Source of the DNA: Lysobacterales bacterium
GTDB taxonomy: Bacteria; Pseudomonadota; Gammaproteobacteria; Xanthomonadales; Ahniellaceae
Direction: 5' to 3'
Length of the DNA: 64,000 bases
Assembly (NCBI GenBank): GCA_016721845.1
Contig: JADKHK010000013.1
Location: 843,501 to 907,500 of the forward strand
Under the pieces are notes generated by a model. That model made no database searches. It was not told the origin of the DNA and was given only the letters and a program-made list of their open reading frames with translations. Within the stretch, counting starts at the first letter, position 1; every line of letters begins with the position of its first letter. Shown piece after piece: positions 1 to 8,928 of the stretch. The translations under genes were made by a program, and so were the position numbers.

Positions 1-2097
1 CAGCGCGCGATAGTGCTGCAACGAGACCTCGGCGAGCGTCGCCAGCATCGCGCTCCAGCGTGCTTCGCGCGCTTCTTCGGGTGGCGGCAGCATCGACGGT
101 GCAAGCACGGCGGCCGTGGTTTGCGCGAGCGTGCGCAGCGCGAGTGCATCGATGCCGTATTTGCGGTGAATGACTTCGCCTTGCTCGGTGACGCGCAACC
201 GGCCATTCATGGTGGCGCGCGGTGCGGCCAGAATGGCCGCGCTGGTCTTGCCCCCGCCACGACTCGCGGAGCCGCCGCGGCCATGGAAGAAATCGATTTC
301 CACGCCTGCTGTCGCCGCGATATCGAGCAACTGCGTCTGCGCACACTGCAGCGCCCAGCGCGCGGCGAGCAGACCACCGTCCTTGGCGGAATCGGAATAA
401 CCGAGCATCACGAACTGGCGGTCGCCGCGCGCGCGAAGATGTCCGCGATAGACCGGGTCGGCCAGCATGCGCGCCAGCGTCTGCGGTGCCTGCTGCAGGT
501 CTTCGATGGTCTCGAACAGCGGCGCGATGTCGAGCGGCACCTGGTCGTTGCCATCAACCAGCTTTCCCGCGCGCGCCAGTGCGATCACCGACAGCACATC
601 ACTGGCGCTCGCGGCCATGCTGATGATGTACAAGCCGATCGCGTCGCGGCCGTAACGTCGACGCACGTCGGCGACCGTGGCAAACACCCGGCGTGCACGA
701 TCCAGCAGGGGATCGTCGAGTGGTGCATTGGCAATCGCAGTACCACGCGCCAGCTCCGCGATACGCGCGGCAGAATCCGGATGTGCGGCGAGTTGCGGAT
801 CGGCGGCTAGCAGCACGCGCCGATGCACGCGCGCATCCTGGCGCAGGTCGAGCCGCGCCAGGTGGAAACCGAAGGTGCGCACGCGCCAGAGCATGCGGCG
901 CAGCGCGTAGCCGCCGGCATGGTCGCCCTTGTGCGCATGCAGGCTGGCGCGGATGGCTTCAAGGTCGGTGATGAATTCGTCGACGTCGCGATAGGCGTGT
1001 TCGCCGCCGTTCGCACTGGCCTCGATGCGGGCGCGCATCAGGCGCAGCAGCACGCGATAGGGCATGTCGCGATGTCTTGCGCTGATCAAGGCCGCAGTTT
1101 CGGGCATGGTCGCGAGGTAATGGTCGCGGCGCGCATGGACCTCGGTCGAGAATCCGCACAGACCTTCACTCTGGCTCAGCAAACCGGCGATGCGTTTCAG
1201 GTCGCCGACGTATTGCCCGAGGATGGCGCGGCGATGGCGTGCCAGCGCTGCGGCAATCGTTTCCGGGCCGACATTCGGGTTGCCATCCATGTCGCCGCCG
1301 ACCCAGGACGCGAAACGCAGCAGCGTCGGAATCTCCGGCGATACGCCGAACTTGCGTTCGAATCCGTCGAGCAGCACCTCGTAGAAGATCGGTAGCGTGC
1401 GATAGATCGGTTCGACGAGGTAGTGCACCGTGTGCTCGAGTTCGTCGCTGACATCGGGCTTGATCGGCGCCAGGGTCGCGGTCTGCCAACCCGCAGTGAG
1501 CGCGGTACGCATGCGCGCCCAGTCGGTGGCGGTCTCGCCGGGTGTGCGCAGGCCACCGATCTCGGCCAGCAGGCAACGCACAATTTCTTCTTCCTTCTGT
1601 AGCAGGGATTGCCGTATCGCCTCGGTCGGATGCGCGGTGAACACCGGCTCGATATCGAGCTTCGACAACTGCGCGAGGATCTCGTCCGGCGTGTATCCGG
1701 CCTGCTTCAGGGTCGCCAGCGTTTCATGCAAGCCACCCGGCTGATCGCCGCCCTCGTTGATCTGGTAGTGACGACGACGACGGATGCGATGCACGCGTTC
1801 GGCCACGTTGACGACCTGGAAATAGGTCGCGAACGCACGCGCAAGCCGCTCGGCGTGGCGCGGACTGTGACCACACAATGCTTGCGCATACTCCTCGATC
1901 GGTCGTGCCTGTTCGCGACGCCGGATCGCGCCGGTACGCAATCGCTCGATCTCGGCCAGGAAGTCGATGCCGAGTTGTTCCGCCAGCATGTCGCCGACGA
2001 GTGCACCGAGCCGACGCACGTCATCCTTCAAGCCCTGGTCGACCTCGGGAAACTCGACCTCGCGCAGCCGTTCCGGTTCCATTATTCGCACGCCCAT
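1..2097 (-). CDS. ppc: Phosphoenolpyruvate carboxylase, C-terminus cut by window edge
   Basis: Catalyses carboxylation of phosphoenolpyruvate by bicarbonate to oxaloacetate, replenishing the TCA cycle; cytoplasmic. The reverse strand is open from an ATG at 2097 to position 1, giving about 699 of the roughly 900 residues usual for the family. The catalytic histidine motif FTAHPTE lies near residue 150, the signature GYSDSAKDGG near residue 564 and the glycine-rich loop FFHGRGGSASRGGG near residue 600. The N-terminus begins MGVRIMEPERLREV; a second in-frame ATG five codons later (2082) is a possible start, and neither has a strong ribosome binding site. The missing part is the C-terminal quarter with the allosteric aspartate site. 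Identification is secure. Confidence 0.96.
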   Translation of the reverse strand, partial: MGVRIMEPERLREVEFPEVDQGLKDDVRRLGALVGDMLAEQLGIDFLAEIERLRTGAIRRREQARPIEEYAQALCGHSPRHAERLARAFATYFQVVNVAERVHRIRRRRHYQINEGGDQPGGLHETLATLKQAGYTPDEILAQLSKLDIEPVFTAHPTEAIRQSLLQKEEEIVRCLLAEIGGLRTPGETATDWARMRTALTAGWQTATLAPIKPDVSDELEHTVHYLVEPIYRTLPIFYEVLLDGFERKFGVSPEIPTLLRFASWVGGDMDGNPNVGPETIAAALARHRRAILGQYVGDLKRIAGLLSQSEGLCGFSTEVHARRDHYLATMPETAALISARHRDMPYRVLLRLMRARIEASANGGEHAYRDVDEFITDLEAIRASLHAHKGDHAGGYALRRMLWRVRTFGFHLARLDLRQDARVHRRVLLAADPQLAAHPDSAARIAELARGTAIANAPLDDPLLDRARRVFATVADVRRRYGRDAIGLYIISMAASASDVLSVIALARAGKLVDGNDQVPLDIAPLFETIEDLQQAPQTLARMLADPVYRGHLRARGDRQFVMLGYSDSAKDGGLLAARWALQCAQTQLLDIAATAGVEIDFFHGRGGSASRGGGKTSAAILAAPRATMNGRLRVTEQGEVIHRKYGIDALALRTLAQTTAAVLAPSMLPPPEEAREARWSAMLATLAEVSLQHYRAL

Positions 2098-2282
2098 GTT
2101 GCATCGCGGTAGGCCCGATCATGCCGCACTGCAGGCGTCACGGGAATGCGACCAAGGGGTACGTGATTGACCGAATGTCGGCGTCGTGAGCAGGTCGGTG
2201 GCGGGTGCACGAGGGCGCGTTTACAAATCGGCGGGTCGGGCGTAGTGTCGACCCGCACCCCCATACCACCAGGGAGATTCAA

Positions 2283-2576
2283 ATGCGTTCAGGCAATGCG
2301 TTGTTCCTGTGTGTCCTGGCTCTGGCCCTCGGCGCTGCGCCGCTGAACATCGCGCGAGCGGATGATCTGAAGAAGGCGGAGGCGGAGCTCGAAGCGGCCA
2401 ATGCCGAACTCGAAGCGGCCGAGGCGGAGGCGGATCTGGCGGAAGCCGAGGCCGATCTGGCTGACGCCGAAGCTGACCTGGCCGAAGCGGAGGCTGATGA
2501 AGCCGAACTGGATGCGGCGGAAGCGGAACTCGACGCAGCAGAAGCAGAACTCGACGCGGCCGAAGAAGACGAGTAA
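2283..2576 (+). CDS. Small exported Ala/Glu/Asp-repeat protein
   Basis: 97 residues. The ATG at 2283 follows an AGGGAG ribosome binding site; an upstream in-frame extension to 2205 has none. Residues 1-26 form a signal peptide ending ARA, so the product is probably periplasmic. The rest is low complexity, built from Ala, Glu, Asp and Leu in near-heptad units such as LDAAEAE and ADLAEAE, which predicts a highly acidic, continuous alpha-helical coiled coil. There are no Cys residues and no aromatic residues in the mature part. A strong terminator follows at once, so it is a single-gene unit. The function is unknown; acidic helical periplasmic proteins of this kind could be spacers or cation buffers, but nothing here shows that. 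Confidence 0.8.
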   Translation: MRSGNALFLCVLALALGAAPLNIARADDLKKAEAELEAANAELEAAEAEADLAEAEADLADAEADLAEAEADEAELDAAEAELDAAEAELDAAEEDE

Positions 2577-2582
2577 TCGCAG

Positions 2583-2612
2583 ACCCGGCCGCGCATCAGC
2601 CGGCCGGGTTTC
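2583..2612. terminator. Bidirectional Rho-independent terminator
   Basis: A 9-bp stem (2583-2591 pairing with 2601-2609) with a 9-base loop, followed by TTT. It sits between the convergent repeat-protein gene and efpL and can serve both. Confidence 0.75.
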
Positions 2613-2624
2613 CGTATCGCGGGA

Positions 2625-3188
2625 TCAGGCGCGACCGGCGAATTCCCCGGTCGTGGTGCTGACCAGAATCTTTTCGCCGTTGACGACGTATTCCGGCACC
2701 ATGATTTCGATGCCGGTATTGAGTTTGGCTGGCTTGGGGCGCTTGGTCGCAGTGGCACCCTTCAGCTCCGGCGCGGTCTCGATCACTTCCAGGATCACGT
2801 TCGGCGGCAGTTGCAGACCGATCGGCATCTCGTCGAGCAGGCGCACGAAACACTCTTCCAGACCTTCGGTGATGTAGCCCGCGTTGTCGCCGACGAGGTC
2901 GGGGTCCAATGTGTACGGCGTGAAGTCCTCGGTGTCGAGGAAGACGTAGGCGTCGCCGTCCATGTACGAGAACGTGACCGGGCGACGCGACAGTTCGACT
3001 TCGCGCATGTCGTCTTCGGCACGGAGGCTGATGTCGAGCTTCACATTGCCCGGCACCGAATACATGATGACGCGATACGTGGTGTTGCCGCCGCGGCCCT
3101 GCGGCGCGCTGCGCTCGACATCCTTGACCTGCCAGATACGGCCGTCATGGTCGAGCACGACGCCACGCTTGATGTCATAGGCTTTCAT
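2625..3188 (-). CDS. efpL: Elongation factor P-like protein EfpL (YeiP)
   Basis: 187-residue EF-P paralogue that binds the ribosomal E site and relieves stalling at difficult sequences such as polyproline. The three-domain EF-P fold is recognisable along the whole length (for example VNGEKILVSTTTGEF at the C-terminus). The loop that carries the modified lysine in EF-P (PGKG) reads SAPQGRGG here, with arginine at the tip, as in the YeiP/EfpL branch, so no lysine-modifying enzymes should be needed. That assignment rests on the loop and on similarity to E. coli YeiP remembered from family knowledge. It is read towards the SDR gene end on the same strand, with only 8 bases between them, so the two may be cotranscribed. 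Confidence 0.9.
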   Translation of the reverse strand: MKAYDIKRGVVLDHDGRIWQVKDVERSAPQGRGGNTTYRVIMYSVPGNVKLDISLRAEDDMREVELSRRPVTFSYMDGDAYVFLDTEDFTPYTLDPDLVGDNAGYITEGLEECFVRLLDEMPIGLQLPPNVILEVIETAPELKGATATKRPKPAKLNTGIEIMVPEYVVNGEKILVSTTTGEFAGRA

Positions 3189-3196
3189 GGATCACC

Positions 3197-3964
3197 TCAC
3201 TTGGGTTGCAGGCGGATGGCGCCATCGACGCGAATCACGCTGCCGTTGAGATAGCGGTTCTGCAGGATGAAGGCGACCGCGTCGGCGAATTCATCCGGCT
3301 TGCCGAGGCGCGACGGGTAGGGCACCTGCGCGCACAGCGAGTCGTAAACGGCCTGCGGCATGCCATCGACCATCGGGGTATGGAAGACACCGGGTGCGAC
3401 CGTCATGACGCGTACGCCGATGCGCGCGAACTCGCGCGCCATCGGCAAGGCCATCGCGACGATGCCGCCCTTCGAGGCCGAGTAGGCAGCCTGTCCGATC
3501 TGGCCTTCGAACGCGGCGATCGACGCAGTGTTGATGATGACGCCGCGTTCACCGTCCTCGCCCGGGGCATTCGCCTGCATCAAGTTTGCGGCCGCCTTGG
3601 CGACATTGAAGGAGCCGACCAGATTCACGCGCACCGTCGTTTCGAACTGCGACAGCGGCATCGGACCGTCCTTGCCGAGCACACGGCCGGCACCGAGGAT
3701 GCCGGCGCAGCTGATGATCGCATTCAATCCGCCCATCGCCGCCTTGGCGTTGGCCAGCACCGATCCGACATCGGCTTCCGAGGTCACATCGAGCACCGCG
3801 AAACGCGCGCGTTCGCCGAGTTCCACTGCTGCAGCCTGGCCTTTCTCCGCGTTCACATCGAGCAGGGTGACTGATGCACCATGCGCGATCAGGTGACGAG
3901 CCACGGCCAAGCCGAGCCCGGACGCACCGCCGGTAATGGCGGCCTGGGTCTGGTGAAGTTGCAT
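3197..3964 (-). CDS. SDR dehydrogenase, 3-hydroxyacyl-CoA dehydrogenase type-2-like
   Basis: 255-residue short-chain dehydrogenase, NAD(H)-dependent. The cofactor loop TGGASGLG is at residues 12-19, CAG replaces the usual NAG, and the active site has NTASIA and YSASKGG (YxxxK). The stretch QIGQAAYSASKGGIVAM and the VAPGVFHTPM region resemble HSD17B10-type enzymes, which oxidise short-chain 3-hydroxyacyl-CoA, so a role in fatty acid or branched-chain amino acid breakdown is likely. The start at 3964 has GGAG eight bases upstream; the open frame extends to 4048 without support. It lies eight bases upstream of efpL on the same strand. Confidence 0.88.
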   Translation of the reverse strand: MQLHQTQAAITGGASGLGLAVARHLIAHGASVTLLDVNAEKGQAAAVELGERARFAVLDVTSEADVGSVLANAKAAMGGLNAIISCAGILGAGRVLGKDGPMPLSQFETTVRVNLVGSFNVAKAAANLMQANAPGEDGERGVIINTASIAAFEGQIGQAAYSASKGGIVAMALPMAREFARIGVRVMTVAPGVFHTPMVDGMPQAVYDSLCAQVPYPSRLGKPDEFADAVAFILQNRYLNGSVIRVDGAIRLQPK

Positions 3965-4022
3965 GGGGATCTCCGAAAGGGGCGCGGATTGTAACCGAGC
4001 CCCTGAACTCGGGCGATCAGGG

Positions 4023-4457
4023 CTAGAGCCGATAGAAGACGTGATCACCGATCAATGCGACGCGTTGGCCGTGGGCCGCCCAGGCCGGCGTGACGCGCTG
4101 ATAGGCATAGAAGTGATCCGCGGCCGGGACGACGCTGTAGCGATCGCCGCTGTCCGCCCAGCGCAGCATGGTCGTTCCGGCGATGCGCCATGCGCGGTTC
4201 CAGGCGCCGAGGTTGCGCAACTGGTATTGCGGCGAGACGATGCTCAGCGCGAATTGCTTGGGCTGCATCAGCACGCCGCAGAGATTCACCGGTCCTTTGC
4301 GTGTACCGCGTCGGCGCAATGCCACCTCGGCAACGGCGACCTGGCCCAGGACCGGTTGGTCGCGCGCTTCGAGGTAGAGTGTCGCGGCGAGACAGGTCTG
4401 GTCCGCAATCGGTTGCGGCAACCAGTTCGCGATCATCAACAGGGTGGCGAGCTTCAT
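4023..4457 (-). CDS. SleB-type cell wall hydrolase
   Basis: 144 residues, beginning with a short hydrophobic signal segment. The body carries the pattern typical of Hydrolase_2/SleB domains: LAATLYLEARDQP with the catalytic-type glutamate, VAEVALRRRG, then CGVLMQPKQFA and a C-terminal region with HFYAY. Such enzymes cleave peptidoglycan, probably as muramidases or lytic transglycosylases in the periplasm. The start at 4457 has GGAGAA at good spacing; longer in-frame extensions run into the divergent lipoprotein gene. The two genes overlap head to head in their leaders (4457 and 4531) and so share a control region of about 75 bases. Confidence 0.8.
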   Translation of the reverse strand: MKLATLLMIANWLPQPIADQTCLAATLYLEARDQPVLGQVAVAEVALRRRGTRKGPVNLCGVLMQPKQFALSIVSPQYQLRNLGAWNRAWRIAGTTMLRWADSGDRYSVVPAADHFYAYQRVTPAWAAHGQRVALIGDHVFYRL

Positions 4458-4530
4458 GCGTTTCTCCAGCACACGCGCCGGCGCAGTAGAGCAGCCGATG
4501 CCTGAACATTCGGATGCCATCGTCGGTGTC

Positions 4531-5358
4531 ATGGCTAGAGTCGGCGCACTAGGGCTGAACGTCAGGTTCATGTTGCCGCTCGCCCTGTGCCTCGTGCTGG
4601 GTGGTTGCGCCCGCGCACCGGCGCTGCGCGACGCCGCCGATCCCGTTTCGCTCCTCGATGAGGTCCGCATCGAGCGCGAGGACCACCAGTGGGCGGTGCC
4701 GGCCGATCGTCGATGCCTCGTCATCGAGAATCCGTTCGGCGATCTCCATCTGCGTGCCGGCAAAGAGGGAAGCATCGCCTATCACGCGGTCATGCAACGC
4801 ATCGAAGCGGCGCTGCCTCGGCCTGCCGTGGTGATGGGCGAAGCGCACGGTTGCGCATCGATGCAGGTGCACATCGACGGCCAGCATCCGGATTCGCGGC
4901 AGCGCTGGAACGTGCGACGGGCACGGGTCGATCTCGCCGTGGCGGTGCCGCCGGGTGTGGCGGTCGAGGCCCGCAGCGACGTCGGATCGATCGATGCCAA
5001 GAAGCTCGACAATGCGATCCGTGCATACACCGTCAGCGGGAACATCCAGCTCTCCGGGTCAGGCGATGTCGTCGCGCAATCGATCTCCGGCAGCATCGTA
5101 CTCACCGCGCGCGGGCAACGCCCCGATCGTCGCTGGCAAGCGACCACGGTGAGCGGCGTGATCCGCGCGTTCGTCGAAGCGCAGGTGGCTTCGCTGGCCG
5201 CGTCGACCTGCGGCGACGTCCGCACCACGTTTGCCACTGCAGTGAACGGGACGACCCAGGACGGTTGCCACGTCTCGCATCTGGGGCGAACGGAAGCCGT
5301 GGACGTCGTGTTGCAGAGTGAACACGGCGACATCGAGATCTATCGTCTGGAACCCTGA
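4531..5358 (+). CDS. Putative lipoprotein, DUF4097-like
   Basis: About 275 residues. The signal segment MLPLALCLVLGGC carries a lipobox (LGGC), so the mature protein is probably anchored to a membrane by Cys. The remainder is rich in short beta-type repeats such as DVGSIDAKKL, TVSGNIQLSGSGDVV and STCGDVRTTF, which alternate Gly/Ser/Thr/Val as in DUF4097 adhesin-like beta-helices. The start is uncertain: 4531 gives a positively charged n-region, while the ATG at 4570 gives the bare hydrophobic core. Function unknown. Confidence 0.7.
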   Translation: MARVGALGLNVRFMLPLALCLVLGGCARAPALRDAADPVSLLDEVRIEREDHQWAVPADRRCLVIENPFGDLHLRAGKEGSIAYHAVMQRIEAALPRPAVVMGEAHGCASMQVHIDGQHPDSRQRWNVRRARVDLAVAVPPGVAVEARSDVGSIDAKKLDNAIRAYTVSGNIQLSGSGDVVAQSISGSIVLTARGQRPDRRWQATTVSGVIRAFVEAQVASLAASTCGDVRTTFATAVNGTTQDGCHVSHLGRTEAVDVVLQSEHGDIEIYRLEP

Positions 5359-5414
5359 ACATCGGACGGCGCTAGACTGCGTCGTTTGCAATGCCACGGG
5401 TTCAAGGGTGCGTG

Positions 5415-8400
5415 ATGCGCAGCGGGTTTCGAGTCTTTTCGGTGATGGCGACGGCGACCGCCGTGCTGATGGCGTCTGCAGGCATTCAGGCCGGGACGAC
5501 CTTCAAGCCGGTGCAGTCGCAGCGCGCGGATGGCGTTGAACTTCGTCGCGGCGCGGTCTGGGTCAGCGAGCCGGTTGTGCCGGATTTCGTGCATGTCGCC
5601 TTGGGCGACCAGCCGCCTGTCGCGCCATGGCAGCCTGGCGATCCGATTCGCGAGATTCCACGCCAGTTCTACGGTCCTTCCGAGCGCCCGATGCCGCGTC
5701 CGGCGAATCCGGTGTCGGCGCTGGATGCGTTGGCGCAACTGCAGGCGCGTGTCGGTGCGATGCGTGCACCTTCGGCGTTCAATACGCCCTTGGTGAACGT
5801 GCCCGGCCTCGGCAATACCGGCGTGAGCCCACCTGACCCCGCGGGCGACATCGGCACGACGCATTACCTGCAGTCGATCAACGGCAGTGGCGGCGGCGTC
5901 TATCGCATCTTCGACAAGACCGGCACCGCCGTGAGCGGCACGCTGAGCATGGAAGTGCTGGCCGCCGGTGGCGCCTGCGCCAACGGGCTGGGTGATCCGA
6001 TCGTCCTGTTCGACGAGCTGGCGAATCGCTGGCTGCTGACCGAGTTTTCGTCCAATGCCGGCCGCAGCTTGTGCATCTACATCAGTCAGTTCGCCGACCC
6101 GGCCATCGCGCAAACCTGGACGCGTTATGTCGTTCAGGCGCCGCAATTTCCCGACTATCCGAAATACGGCGTGTGGCCCGACGCGTATTACGTGGGTACC
6201 AACGAGGGCGCGACCGGCGCCGAGATCTATGCGCTGGACCGGACCCGGATGCTGGCCGGCCAGACGATCTCGACCCAGCGTTTCGTGGCGCCGGAACTGC
6301 CGGGATTCGGGTTCCAGGTCCTGCAGCCGATCGACCTCGATGGTGTGGTCTTGCCGCCGATCGGCGCACCGGGCGTGTTCGTTCGGCATCGCGACGACGA
6401 GGTCCATGATGCCGGGTCGAACAACCCGAACGCGGATCGCCTGGAGCTGTTCGAACTCGACATCGATTGGACGACACCGGCGAATTCGGTGCTGGCCGGC
6501 CCGATTGCGGTGCCGATCTCGGAATTCAGTTCCGACATCAACGGTCTATCGTCGTTCAACGCGTTCGCACAGCCGTCCGGCCAGAAGCTCGACCCGTTGC
6601 GCGAACAGGTGATGTTCCGTCCGGCTTATCGTTCCTACGCCAGCTTCGAGCAGATCGTCGGCAACCTGACCACCGACATCGACGGCGCCGACACCGGCGG
6701 CGTGCGCTGGTTCGAGTTGCGTCGCACCGGTGGCACGACCCAACCCTGGCAGCTGTACCAGGAAGGCACCGTGGCCCTCGGCGATTTCGTCGACCGCTGG
6801 ATGGGCGCCATTGCGGTCGACCAGAATGGCAACCTGGGACTGGCCTACAGCGCGGTGCGCGACAGCACCCACCCGGCGCCGAACAACACCGGCGTGCCGG
6901 CGGGTCTGCGTTTCATCGGACGCCTGGATGGCGATCCAGTGGACGTGATGACGACCGGCGAGAGCAGTTTAGTGGCCGGCACCGGCTCGCAGTCAGGCGA
7001 ACGCTGGGGCGACTACCATGCGATGAATGTCGACCCAGCCGACGGCTGCACCTTCTGGTTCACCGGCGAATACGTCAACAGCAGCAGCTGGACCACACGG
7101 GTCGCCGGCACGCGGCACGCGCGCTGCGGCTCCCCGCAATTCATGCTCAATTCGGCCGACATTTGGTTGTCGAGCTGTTTGCAGAATGCGCCCCAGACCA
7201 TCGATATCGACCTCGATGTGCTGGCGCAGAGTGGCTTCAGCGGCGCCGTCGATCTGCAATTCGGAACACTGCCGGTCGGCGTGAGCGGCAGCTTCGCGCC
7301 GGGCACGCTGGCGGTACCCGGCACGAGCATCGCCAGCCTGAGCATTGGCGGCAGCACGTTGGCGGGCAACTATCTCATCCCGCTGATCGCGAGCTCGGGT
7401 GCGCTGAGCAAGGAATTCGACGCGCGCCTGTCGGTCGAGACCGGGGCCATCCAGCCGTTGTCGCCGGCGGACCTGGCCACCGATGTCGGAACCACACCAA
7501 CCCTGGCCTGGACCGCGACCGGCAACACGACGCAGTATCTGCTCCAGATCGCCACCGACAGCGACTTCAACAGCATCGTTCAATCGGCCACGGTGGCAGG
7601 CTTGAACCACGTGCCGGCGACGGCACTGGCCTTCAACACGCGCTACTACTGGCGCGTGCAGCGTGTCGACGGCGATTGCGGTGCCGGCAATTGGTCGGCC
7701 GTGCGCAGCTTCACGACCATGCCGGACCCGACGCAATGCCCACTGGGCACGGCGACCACGACGGTATTCAGCGACCCGATCGAACCGGCACAGCCAGGCT
7801 GGACCGTGACCGAATTGCCGGCGCAGGGCCAACCGGGCTGGTCGGTGACGACCACGCGTCCGGCCAGCCCGACGCGTTCCTGGTATGGCAATGACAGCGC
7901 TACGGCGACCGAGCAGCGCCTCGATACGCCGACCATTGCGATTCCGCCGGCGGCCACCAGCACCATCCTGCTGTTCTCGCACGCCTACAACATCGAACAG
8001 AACAGTCCTGCGGATTGCTGGGACGGCGCGACGCTGGACCTGTCGACCAACAACGGCGGCAGTTTCGCGCCATTGGCCAGTGCCAGCATCCGTGTCGACG
8101 GTTACACACGCACGATCACCTCGGCGGCCACCGACAACCCGCTGGGTGTCGGTCGCCCGGTCTGGTGCGGCTCGGCCTTGACGCACCATCCGGTGGTCGC
8201 TCAGCTGGGCAATCAGGGCGGCAACAATCTGAAGCTGCGCTTCCGCCTCGGCAGCGATGGCGCCGTCGCCACCGAGGGCTGGTATGTCGACGATCTCGTG
8301 GTCAAGGCCTGCACGCCGCTGCCGCCCGCGACCCTCACCCTGACGTCCAGTGCGGATCCCGGTGTGTTTGGACAAGGGACGACGCTGACGGCCACGATGA

Positions 8401-8918
8401 CCGGCAGCTCCGGCTTGCCCACCGGCATGGTCGAATTCCGCGATGGCGCGAGCGTGCTGGGCACGGCGGTCTTGAACAGCGGCATCGCGACACTCGCGGT
8501 GACATCGCTGTCCGTCGGGACACACGCGCTGTCGGCGCATTATTCAGGCGACGCGGTCTACGGCAGCAGCAGCGGCAACGATGCGCACACCGTGACCAAG
8601 GCCGATACCAGCCTGGTGATCAGCGACACGCCCGATCCAGGCATGCAGGGCAGTCCGGTCACGATCAGCGCGGGACTGGCGGCGGTGGCCCCGGGTGCGG
8701 GCAGCCCCGGTGGCAGCATCATCGTCACGGCCAGTCATTCCGGCGGGTGCACGATGGTCCTGCCGGCGACGACGTGCAACCTCGTCTTCGCGACGAGTGG
8801 TCCGCAGACCATCTCGGCCAGCTATTCCGGCGATGCCAGTTTCAACGCCGCCGTCGCCATGCCGATCGAGCACCAATCCGACTCGGCCACGGTGTTCATG
8901 GACGGCTTCGAGGACTGA
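5415..8918 (+). CDS. Large secreted multidomain protein with Ig-like repeats and DGFE tail
   Basis: 1167 residues. The ATG at 5415 follows AAGGG; residues 1-27 are a signal peptide ending near IQA. Residues about 80-590 hold a Trp/Asp/Gly-rich domain without an obvious catalytic motif. A fibronectin-like segment is at about 680-775, a jelly-roll-like segment at about 775-965, and two Ig-like (Big_3-type) repeats at about 972-1063 and 1064-1155. The protein ends VFMDGFED, a tail recurrent in secreted proteins of this bacterial group, possibly a sorting or processing signal. It is probably a cell-surface or extracellular adhesin or scaffold. The intact frame over 3.5 kb and the family-like tail make it a real gene; the biochemical role is unknown. 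Confidence 0.88.
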   Translation: MRSGFRVFSVMATATAVLMASAGIQAGTTFKPVQSQRADGVELRRGAVWVSEPVVPDFVHVALGDQPPVAPWQPGDPIREIPRQFYGPSERPMPRPANPVSALDALAQLQARVGAMRAPSAFNTPLVNVPGLGNTGVSPPDPAGDIGTTHYLQSINGSGGGVYRIFDKTGTAVSGTLSMEVLAAGGACANGLGDPIVLFDELANRWLLTEFSSNAGRSLCIYISQFADPAIAQTWTRYVVQAPQFPDYPKYGVWPDAYYVGTNEGATGAEIYALDRTRMLAGQTISTQRFVAPELPGFGFQVLQPIDLDGVVLPPIGAPGVFVRHRDDEVHDAGSNNPNADRLELFELDIDWTTPANSVLAGPIAVPISEFSSDINGLSSFNAFAQPSGQKLDPLREQVMFRPAYRSYASFEQIVGNLTTDIDGADTGGVRWFELRRTGGTTQPWQLYQEGTVALGDFVDRWMGAIAVDQNGNLGLAYSAVRDSTHPAPNNTGVPAGLRFIGRLDGDPVDVMTTGESSLVAGTGSQSGERWGDYHAMNVDPADGCTFWFTGEYVNSSSWTTRVAGTRHARCGSPQFMLNSADIWLSSCLQNAPQTIDIDLDVLAQSGFSGAVDLQFGTLPVGVSGSFAPGTLAVPGTSIASLSIGGSTLAGNYLIPLIASSGALSKEFDARLSVETGAIQPLSPADLATDVGTTPTLAWTATGNTTQYLLQIATDSDFNSIVQSATVAGLNHVPATALAFNTRYYWRVQRVDGDCGAGNWSAVRSFTTMPDPTQCPLGTATTTVFSDPIEPAQPGWTVTELPAQGQPGWSVTTTRPASPTRSWYGNDSATATEQRLDTPTIAIPPAATSTILLFSHAYNIEQNSPADCWDGATLDLSTNNGGSFAPLASASIRVDGYTRTITSAATDNPLGVGRPVWCGSALTHHPVVAQLGNQGGNNLKLRFRLGSDGAVATEGWYVDDLVVKACTPLPPATLTLTSSADPGVFGQGTTLTATMTGSSGLPTGMVEFRDGASVLGTAVLNSGIATLAVTSLSVGTHALSAHYSGDAVYGSSSGNDAHTVTKADTSLVISDTPDPGMQGSPVTISAGLAAVAPGAGSPGGSIIVTASHSGGCTMVLPATTCNLVFATSGPQTISASYSGDASFNAAVAMPIEHQSDSATVFMDGFED

Positions 8919-8928
8919 ACGATGCGGC

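Noticed and set aside
6993..8540. 515-codon minus-strand frame opposite the secreted Ig-like protein
   Set aside because: Arg/Ala/Gly-rich composition typical of antisense frames in GC-rich DNA.
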